Source of the DNA: Galeruca laticollis
Lineage: Eukaryota; Arthropoda; Insecta; Coleoptera; Chrysomelidae
NCBI GenBank assembly: GCA_963921935.1
Contig: OY998175.1
Span: 153,255,309-153,319,308, forward strand
Reading direction: 5' to 3'
Length of the DNA: 64,000 nucleotides
Part shown: positions 55,799-64,000 of the stretch, piece after piece
Numbering within the stretch: the first letter of the stretch is position 1
Layout: the number at the start of each line of letters is the position of its first letter
The notes under the pieces: model-generated
Seen by the model: the letters and a program-made list of their open reading frames with translations, nothing else
Databases searched by the model: none
Told to the model about the DNA's origin: nothing
Program-made: the position numbers and the translations under genes

Positions 55799-58700
55799 TG
55801 GCTCAGAAAGTTTCACTTAACATTATGCAGTGGAATGCTAGATCAGCTGTGGCAAATAAAAACAGTTTGCAACACTTTTTAAATTCTAGAAAAATAGATG
55901 TGGCACTTATTACGGAAACTTGGTTTAAAAAAATATACAATATTGTTATAATATGATCCGTAAAGACCGACAAGACGGCTATGGTGGTGTTGCCATTTTA
56001 GTTCATCATTCAATAAGTTTTTGTGAATTCAAAATTAATATGAATGTGTGTAGAGGTGTGGAAATGTGTGGTATAAAAATTAAATATGGTAAATCGGAGC
56101 TAAGCCTTTTTTCTGTTTATAAACCACCTAAAATTAAATGGTCTGCTAATGATTGGCTTACACTTTTTCAACAAGCAAAAAATCCTATAATTGTGGCCGT
56201 GATTTCAATGCACATCATTCGTTGTGGGGTGCACATCATAATGACACAGTTGGTATACAGCTAATCCAAATTGCAGATGATCTTAATCTAACAGTAATGA
56301 ATAATGGACAACCGACAGTTTTAACTCGTCCTAATCAAAATGTTTTTGCGATAGATATCACCTATTGTTCTCCTGAACTTGCTAATAGAATTAATTGGTC
56401 AGTATTAGATGATACATTAGGATCGAATCATTCTGTTATTCTTATGGAGCTTCCAATTGACCAAGTTATCAATGAATTTCCCTTTAAAAATAAATGGAAC
56501 ATAAAAAAAGCTAACTGGCCATTGCATACTGGGACAATTGAAAATATTCTTCAAGGAGATTTCTCATTAAACTCCACATCAGATAAATATCAAATCTTAG
56601 TCACCAGTATGAATCAAGCTGCACACATTGCGTTACCACAATTCAAAAATATTAAAAACTTAAAACGTTACCCCCCAGCTTGGCGGAGTTCAGATTGCGA
56701 AAAAATTTTGGAAGGTAGAGGTTAGGCTTTTTCGCCTTATAAAAAAACTTCGAATTTCCAAAACTTTTTCCTTTGTCAAAAAATGATGGCAAGAACAAAA
56801 AAAAATTAAAGCTATAGCTAAACAAAACTGGATTGAGTATGTTTCTTCTCTTAATAAGTCTGTTTCGTCCTCTCCTCTATGGAAACAAGGTAGAAAGATT
56901 TATAGAAAACAAATCTCCAACGTCAAGCCTTTAGATGATATCTGGATGGCAGAATTTTTTGACAAAATTTCTCCTACCTTCGCTGCTATGTTATTTCCTG
57001 ATCTAACTTCATCTAATGATGAAAACCATTTTCTTTCAAAACCCATAACTTTAACAGAGTTTAACTATGTTCTTGAAAATCGCATCAGTACTAGTCCAGG
57101 ACTTGATGAAATTATATATCCTATGATTGATAACCTTCCTGTTATTGCTAAATGTATGTTGATTGATATATTTAATGACATACTGAATAATCTATCCATA
57201 GTTGATGAGTTGAAGGATGTCATCATTATTCCTTTTCTCAAGCCAGGTAAAGATCCCAACCATGCTGAATCCTATCGCCCTATATCACTTATGTCTTGTA
57301 TGTTGAAAACTTTAGAACGTACCATTAAGCACAGACTTGAATGGTGGTTATTTCAGAAAAACCTCCTTCCAAGAACCCAGTTTGGCTACAGAAAAGGTTG
57401 TGATACAATTGACGCTCCAACAACTCTCGTTACCGATATTCAAAATACTTATTCCACCAATAGATATTTACCTACACTTTGCGTAGATATCGAAGGTGCT
57501 TATGATATCGTCTGCTTACCCATTCTGAGAGAAAAAATGATTAATAACTTCCTAATACCGATTCGATTAGCTGATGCAATCATTAACTTTTATTCTCATA
57601 GAAAATTGTATATAAGAACTAATAATAATCACCTCATAGGACCTCGTTATAATATTTCAGGACTACCTCAGGGTTCAGTATTGAGTCCTCTGCTTTTTAA
57701 TTTGTATACGGCTGACTTTCATAGTATTTACGTTGAAAATATCACGCCAAAAATAATTCAGTATGCGGATGATTTTTGCTTATATTCAGAGGCCAAAAAA
57801 TATAATGATACTGTAGAGACATTAGATAAAATATACGCATCGGCTTATAAATGGTTCACTAAAAATGGTTTTGAAGTATCTCCCACGAAATCATCAGTTT
57901 GCATTTTTTCTAGACATAACATCCCGAATATCAATACGATTCAGTTGAATACACAAGCGTTTCCTTTTTGTAAACCAATAAAATACTTGGGAATGATAGT
58001 TGATAGGAAGTTAACCTGGAAACCCCATATCGAACATATATTGAATAGATGCAACAGAGGTATGATTTTTTTAAAATCCATTCCTAAGACTTGGTGGGGA
58101 GCTGATGTGTCGACTTCGCTACTTTTTTATAGATCATATATTAGATCCATAATAGATTATGGATGTACACCTTATAGATCCGCAAGTAAAAATAATTTAC
58201 AAAAAATTGACGTATTTTTATGGGCGCTATGAGGTCTACTCCCATTGAACCACGTCACGTGGAAGCTTTAGAACCTCCCTTAAAATATAGAAGAAATCAT
58301 CTTAGCCATAAATTCCTCATAAAAATTATGTCTTCCAACGAATCTTTATATCACAATATATGTAAACTAAACGAATTTGATTTAACTAACAACTACTGGA
58401 TCCGCAAAAATTCACCGCCTCTCTGTGATGCTTTACGAAACAACAACAATCTATGTGTAATTAGATCAGGGAAAAATATGACTTTAGATGATTTTGAATA
58501 CTCTTTTCATATGTTTAATGTCATTCAACCTAGGTATCATGTAAATCCTATGATAAGTCTTACAATTTTAAACTCCATATTAGAAAATTATTCTGATTCC
58601 AGACAGATATAAACTGACGCTTCCAAAAGTTTATATAGAATTGGTTGTGCGTTCTACATTCCAGGTGATAATGTCGAAAATTGTTTAAGCTCCCCTCAGA

Positions 58701-59466
58701 CTTCTCAGTTTTCAGCGCTGAAGCTGTGGGCATCTATGAATCGTTAAAATTTTTTTCTTCGTCCAGAAAAAGTTCTGCTATTATATTAGCTGATTCTCTG
58801 TCTGTCTTAGCAGCTATACAAAATCCAACTATACCAGCTTTATCAGATAATCTTTATATATTCTATATGAAAAAAATGTTATTTCAATTAAAAAAAGATA
58901 ATAAACATGTACAGCTGATATGGATCAAAGCACGTTTAGGACTCAAACATAATGAACATGTAGATCGTTTAGTTAAAAATGCAGCAGAAAATGGCCCCTT
59001 ATCTATCTATCCACTCACTGTACCAGACGTATTTGCTAATTCTAGGCAAAAACAAAGTTGTTTATGGAAAAAGTCTTGGAACGGTTATTGTAAAATATCT
59101 AATACCCAATATTCATCAATTCAACAAGAAATTCCGAATTGTTGTTGGTTCAATTCTTATTCCTGCCCACGTAAATACATTACAACTATTGTTAGACTAC
59201 GCTTTGGACATGCATGTTATCCGGCACACTTATATAAAATAAAAATTCTTGACACAGACATGTGTCAACACTGTCATATCAAAAGTGATCTGAATCATAT
59301 TTTCTTTAACTGCATATATTCCCAAGAAACTCAAAACCTTATTAATGATTTAATAAGAATCGGATTTTTCCCACCCTTCAATATCTGCCATCTTTTAGCT
59401 TTAAACAAAATTGAAGTATATAAGGTTCTAATGAAATTCATATACGAATCAAAGGTATGCTTGTGA
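55798..59466 (+). pseudogene. LINE ORF2: endonuclease, reverse transcriptase, RNase H
   Basis: ORF2 starts at ATG 55798-55800. The endonuclease begins NIMQWNARS and ALITETWF, then shifts frame near 55935 and 56200. It resumes with DFNAHHSLWG, IDITYCS and SNHSVI, the metal-binding sites. Another break lies near 56720-56945. RT (56946-58232) is open and includes KPGKDPNHAESYRPISL, GLPQGSVLSPLLF and the catalytic QYADDFCLY. A small overlap near 58220 and a stop at about 58610 precede RNase H (58612-59000), with TDASKS, FSAEAVGIYESL, ILADSLS and NEHVDRL. A CCHC-like site follows at the C-terminus (CQHCHIKSDLNHIFFNC). The enzyme would nick target DNA and copy the RNA there. The RT core looks undamaged. 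Confidence 0.88.
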
Positions 59467-59760
59467 ATGTTTGAACCAGATTTGTTTACCTCTGTTTATA
59501 CCAATTGTAGTTATTCCTATCTTTCCGTGGCCTAGATTTATTTGTGAGAAATTATAATGTCTTGATGGGCCCCTAGACAAGAAGCGAGTGATCCTGTATA
59601 TCTTTATTGTATTTTTTTTAGGTAGGTAATTTAGTCTTCTCTTAGGTGTGGATAGGCGTGAGTGAGGTGAATATATTTTTTTATATATTAATAGTTTGTT
59701 CCTGTTGTGACTTGCCGAATGATGAGTGTCAAAGCAAAGAAAAAAAAACACTTTCGTTTG

Positions 59761-59913
59761 AATATGCTTTTAATTTGACATATTTTATATAATATTCTGA
59801 CACATGTTGTCTCTCACCATTTTTTACATTGACAGCACGATCGCGACGCTAATATCTATCGATAACATCGTTGCCGTGTTTTAACAAAAGTAGAAAAATA
59901 AATTGAATATAAA
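59761..59913 (-). repeat. Probable part of the BEL/Pao 3' LTR
   Basis: On the minus strand this directly follows the polypurine tract of the BEL element, where the 3' LTR must begin. It runs to the LINE's target duplication and would continue left of 54280. The LTR's other end and the 5' LTR (outside the window) cannot be checked here. Confidence 0.5.
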
Positions 59914-59929
59914 CTCCCCCCTTTTGAAG
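59914..59929 (-). other. Polypurine tract of the BEL/Pao element
   Basis: On the element strand, CTTCAAAAGGGGGGAG lies just after the coding region. Confidence 0.75.
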
Positions 59930-62900
59930 AGAACCTTCAAATGAATACATAAGTAAATTTGCGAAAATATATATGAACATAAAATGGCATTGACATTGCA
60001 CATAATAAAAAAATCACTAAGTGTTTGCATTTTCTTCCATTGGAAGTGGGCATAAATAAACGGTTCACAATTCCTGCAGTGGTTTGGATTCTTGCAAGTC
60101 TGGAAACACCATCTTTTCGTTGGGAGAGATGTAGGATTCTACCAAGAGGCCATTTGCATGGCGGCTGGTTACAATGTTTGATTAGTACAAGGGTTCCAAT
60201 CGTTTGCAATGGTTTTGCTGGATCCTTCCATTTATATTGCATATGCAGTTGAGAAATATATTTTCGTTTGAAACGTGTCTTAAATTGTTAGTAGATACGT
60301 TGAATGTCTTGAAGTGGTGATAATCTATTTGATAGGGTTGTTACAAGATCAGCATCAGGGAGTAATATTACAGGGCAACCAATTAAAAAATGTGAAGGTG
60401 TGAGGGGTTCTAGAACGTTCGGATTGGTGGATTGGGAATAAAGCGGGCGTGAATTTGAAATTCCTTCAATTTGTACCAAAAATGAATAAAAATCTTCATA
60501 TATAAATTGTTTGTTATAAAGTATGCATTGTAGATGGTGTTTAGTGCTTTTGACGGCTGCTTTCCAAAGGCCACCAACATTTGGTATGTACAGGGGTATG
60601 AAATGCCACCGAATGTTATTGATTGATTGATTATTGATATGATCTTGGTTACTATGTGAAAAGATACCCAATTCTTTTAGTTGGTTGTTTGCACCATTGT
60701 CTGAAAAAATGTCAGATGGTATTTCTCGTCTGGAAGTGAGTCTTCTCAAGCAAGATAAAAAACATTCAGTTGTTAAATTTGATACCAATTTTAAATGAAT
60801 AGATTTTGTGCAGAAACAGACAAAAACGCAAACATGACATTTTAAGATTTTGCATCCTCCTCCTTGTTTATATTTTAATGGAAATGGGCCTGCATAGTCA
60901 AGTCCGGTAAAACAAAAAGGTAATGATGGTTTTATTCTATGATCAGGTAAATTGGGCATTGGATATGTAGCAAATGTTGGGTTGATTTGGAAACAAGTTA
61001 CACATTGTTCGTATGCTTTCCTTGCAAAGTTGAGTCCACCGATAGACCAATAGAACTGTCTGATGGATGCTGATAATAGTTGAGGACCTGCGTGTAATAA
61101 AATGTGATGTTTATGTATAAATAGTAGTTTCGAGAAAATGTGTTTTGAAGAAAGTAATATCGGATGTTTTGTATGAATGGAGAGTGGTGTAAATCTTAAT
61201 CTACCTCCTACACGTAATATATTATTCTCGTCAAGAAATGGTGCAAAAATGTTAAATTTGTGTTTTGATGGTAACTGTTTGTTTGATTTGAGAATGGCTA
61301 TTTCTTGAGAAAAAACATTCTGATTGCGCTAGTTTAATTAATGTGATTTCATTCTGAGACTGTAAGAGGACAAGTTATTCTGTCCGTTTTTGTATGTTGA
61401 AAATAAATCTGAGATAATAGGAAGTTACACGTTTTAATTTGAATATCTAGAGAAAAGTGAAAATTGTTCAATAGTTGTGGCCTTGAGTATGGTACTGGTT
61501 TTCTTTAAATCGGGTAAATTGATGTTTAAAATAGTATCATTACATAATAAATTATCAATAGATTCATAGAAAAAATTAGGTCCGTACCACCATAATTTTG
61601 AATTTCCTAGCTTCTCTGGTAAAGCTCCTCGTGACGCTAAGTCTGCGGGGTTTTCGTTTGTATTGACATAATGCCACTGGCAATATCGGTCATAGTTTGA
61701 ATTTTGGATACACGATTTGCGAAAAATGTTTGCAACAGATTGGGTTCCTTTTGAAGTCAACATAGAACAATTTGTGAGTCACTCCAATAGTATACAGGTA
61801 CTGTTGGAAAATTGTTATTACAAATTTCTTTTACTGATTGTGCACCTAATAATGAGGCACATAATCCGAGCCTGAATATCGTAATTGTTTTTAAAGGAGA
61901 AAACTTTGTTTTTGAACATATTAAGTGAATAGAAAAGTTTCCATGAGCATCTTGACTTCTTAAATAGATGCAGCTGGCATAAGCTTGCGTCGGAGCGTAA
62001 CAAAAGCAATGCATATTTAGTAATTGGTGATTCGATCCGATTGCTATCCGAGGAATTTCTAATTGATTCAGTTGAGTTGTTTGATTATAAAATTGTGTCC
62101 ATGATACATTGCGGAAAAGGCTCGTCCCATGGTAATTTGATTGACCATACTTTTTAAATGATGATCTTTGCTACTATAATTACTGGACTAAGAAGACCAA
62201 GTGGGTCATATATTTGCGATATAATAGAAAGAATTTGTCTTTTAGTAATCGAGGTATGAGAACAAGAAATGTTTATATTATATTTTGAAATATCTTATTT
62301 ACTGTCCCATTGAACACCTAGGGTTTTGAAGCTTTCAGATTCGCCTAAATTCAAAATCTTGTTAGGAATGTGTTCGGGATCAATGGTTTGTAAAATGTGA
62401 GGATGATTTGAAACCCATTTTCTTAAAATGAAATTTGCTGATGATAAAATGGTTGAAATGTTAGTACATCTAGTTTGCAATTCTTTGATATAATTTGAAC
62501 TTGTTAGTAAGTCGTCCACATAAAAATCTGACAAAATTGTATTCGATGCAGTAGGATTTGAATTATGATTTTCGACAGCTAATTGATTGATACATGTGAT
62601 TGCTAGATAAGGCGCTGACGTGATGCCATATCTGACTGTATTGAGTTGGTAAGCTGAAAAGTCCTCATTTGGGTTTTCTCTCCAAATTATTAGTTGAAGT
62701 TGTTTATGGTCATTGTGTATTAAAATTTGCCTATACATTTTTGACACGTCTGCTGACACGACATATTTGTAAAGTCTGAACCTGATTAGTATATCAAAAA
62801 TACTATTCTGAATTTTAGGGTCCACTAACTGTTAGTCATTAAGGGACCATCCCGAACTAGTTATACATGATTCATCGAAAACTACTCTGTTGTAATACTT

Positions 62901-63999
62901 GTTTCTTCGAAAATGTCATGATGTGGAAAATAATAATTTGGTTTTCTTATTGATTCTGTTAATTTTGACATGTGGCCTAATTGTATATATTCATGAATGA
63001 AATTCTTGTAAAGATTATGAAATTCTGGATTTGATTCAAATCTTTTGTCTAATGCCTTGAATCTATTAATAGCTGCTTCTTTAGAATTGCCTAATATTTC
63101 AGGTGGCTTTTTTAATGGAAATTTGACAATAAATTGACCATTACAATGACGTGAAGTGATTCCTTTGAATAGAGTTTCACAAAGAAGGTCGTTTTCAGAC
63201 ATTGAAGTTGGTTCAATGATTTCATTGAGTTCCCAAAATTTTTTTAGTTGATAATCCTCGGATATGTTTTTAGAAAAATTGCGAATAGACATTTTTATTG
63301 GACTTGAAATCAACCCGAAAATGATCCAGCCTAGCTCCGTGTTTTGTAAAATTTGACGATTTTTACCTAAAGTGATTTTGCCATCTAATAAAAGGTCCCA
63401 AAATAGGGTGACCTCGATAATCATGTCGTTTTGTTTAGGCAAATAGAATTCCGGATCAGCTAAATTAAGGTTATCTGGATTATTGATTGAAGAAATATCA
63501 ACATGTTCTGTGGGTGTGGTTGATGATATTATTGGAACAACATAACAACATATATTGCATTGAAAATTGTTACAGTTCGAGTATATGGAAATATAAGTCA
63601 TCTTTGTTAGGGATCAATGTTAGGTCTAAACGTTTGCAACTAAATTCAGTAATTAGATTGGATTGAGCTTCAGGGTTTAATAACGCTCTACAGACTTGAA
63701 AATTGCCTTGATTGTCTTCTACTTTGAAAGTTACAGTTGAGAGAAGAATTGATGAATTGTAAGTATTTTGTTGATTATAAATTGAATTTGTTTGTAGTAA
63801 AACATTTGAATGGTCTCCTTGGAAGCTTGATGAATTGCTGGAATCACTACATGACTGTTTGATTAATTGTGAATTGCATTGATTGTCTTGTTTGATACTT
63901 TTAATTGTATTAGAATTGTGTAATAGTATATTGTGTTTTCGTCTGCATTCCTTACAGCAGCCTAAATTGCATGTTTCTTTTGAATGTCCTATTCTCAGA
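59930..63999 (-). pseudogene. BEL/Pao gag-pol polyprotein, 3' part, damaged
   Basis: From the window edge: a zinc-knuckle region (CLRIGHSKETC and CCKECRRKHN, near 63950). The protease motif reads RALLNPEAQSNLIT, where this family normally has D-x-G, so the catalytic Asp is lost. A linker with LGWIIFG follows at about 63320. RT (62825-62295) includes SADVSKMYRQI and SDFYVDDLLTS, with the catalytic pair intact. The RNase H region (62014-61434) includes YYWSDSQIVL and NPADLASRG, in two frames. The zinc part of integrase lies at about 61430-60960. The integrase core (60959-60288) has TGLDYAGPF, FSDNGANN, GGLWKAAVKS and NSRPL. The C-terminal module (60242-59937) reads QPPCKWPLGRIL. Breaks occur near 62880, 62290, 62030, 61760, 60960 and 60285. 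Confidence 0.87.
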
Positions 64000-64000
64000 C

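Larger units (their letters stand above)
54281..59749 (+). mobile_element. I-type non-LTR retrotransposon (LINE), near full length
   Basis: About 5.5 kb, flanked by the 11-base duplication ACTTTCGTTTG (54270-54280 and 59750-59760). The 5' end starts CAGT, common for LINEs with an internal initiator. It has two genes, ORF1 with CCHC knuckles and ORF2 with AP endonuclease, reverse transcriptase and RNase H. The 3' end is a short A-rich tract. The presence of RNase H fits the I group rather than Jockey. The RT and RNase H parts are largely open, while ORF1 and the endonuclease are broken. It seems to have landed in the 3' LTR of the BEL element to its right. Confidence 0.9.
59914..64000 (-). mobile_element. 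BEL/Pao LTR retrotransposon, 5' part outside the window
   Basis: The minus strand carries, from right to left, a zinc-knuckle end of Gag, protease, reverse transcriptase, RNase H and integrase of BEL/Pao type, then a polypurine tract. The 5' LTR and most of gag lie beyond 64000. Multiple stops and frameshifts are present. The RT keeps YVDD. Confidence 0.9.

Overview
This is a stretch of animal, almost certainly insect, nuclear DNA: AT-rich, intron-bearing, and packed with eukaryotic transposable elements. The evidence for an insect is an errantivirus-type LTR element with a fusion-type envelope, mariner, BEL/Pao and PIF/Harbinger elements, and a Helitron of the arthropod type (5' end carrying CTCGTGTCACAATGTTTGTCC). 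No convincing host protein-coding gene, rRNA, tRNA or CRISPR array was found. Nearly everything recognisable is a mobile element or its debris, separated by AT-rich DNA with no readable signal. The species cannot be named from this window.

Layout. 1-3688: unassigned DNA. 3722-8396: an internally deleted Helitron holding only the end of its helicase, split by a 2.8 kb Tc1/mariner-superfamily element (4584-7406, DD41D spacing) with about 700 bp inverted repeats. 9005-10467: a decayed pogo/Tigger-like transposase. 14216-15655: a Tc1 tail back to back with a Crypton-like tyrosine recombinase fragment. 16896-24114: a nearly complete gag-pol-env errantivirus (plus strand) with 229 bp LTRs, a tRNA-Ser-type primer site and a predicted spliced env message. 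24862-29241: a large foldback element. 30499-32684: a small DNA transposon with an uninterrupted DD82E (Sailor-type) transposase. 34439-38505: a full-length PIF/Harbinger element with convergent Myb-like and transposase genes. 39481-45069: a Ty3/Gypsy element (minus strand) that carries a SAP domain in Gag and, after integrase, an OARD1-like macro domain followed by a CCCH-type zinc finger. 45262-48960: debris of at least two more Harbinger lineages. 49603-50823: a decayed mariner. 53322-53713: an LTR plus primer-site fragment. 53715-54250: a Jockey fragment. 54281-59749: an I-type LINE. 59914-64000: a BEL/Pao element (minus strand) running off the window, whose 3' LTR appears to be split by the LINE.

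How the parts relate. The order of insertion can be read: the DD41D element is younger than the Helitron, the LINE is younger than the BEL element, and the errantivirus appears to sit inside an older inverted-repeat element. The Sailor-type transposase and the spliced Harbinger transposase are the only long coding frames that look undamaged. The retroelements all carry stops, frameshifts or mutated active sites. The most unusual item is the macro domain plus zinc finger at the end of a Gypsy polyprotein.
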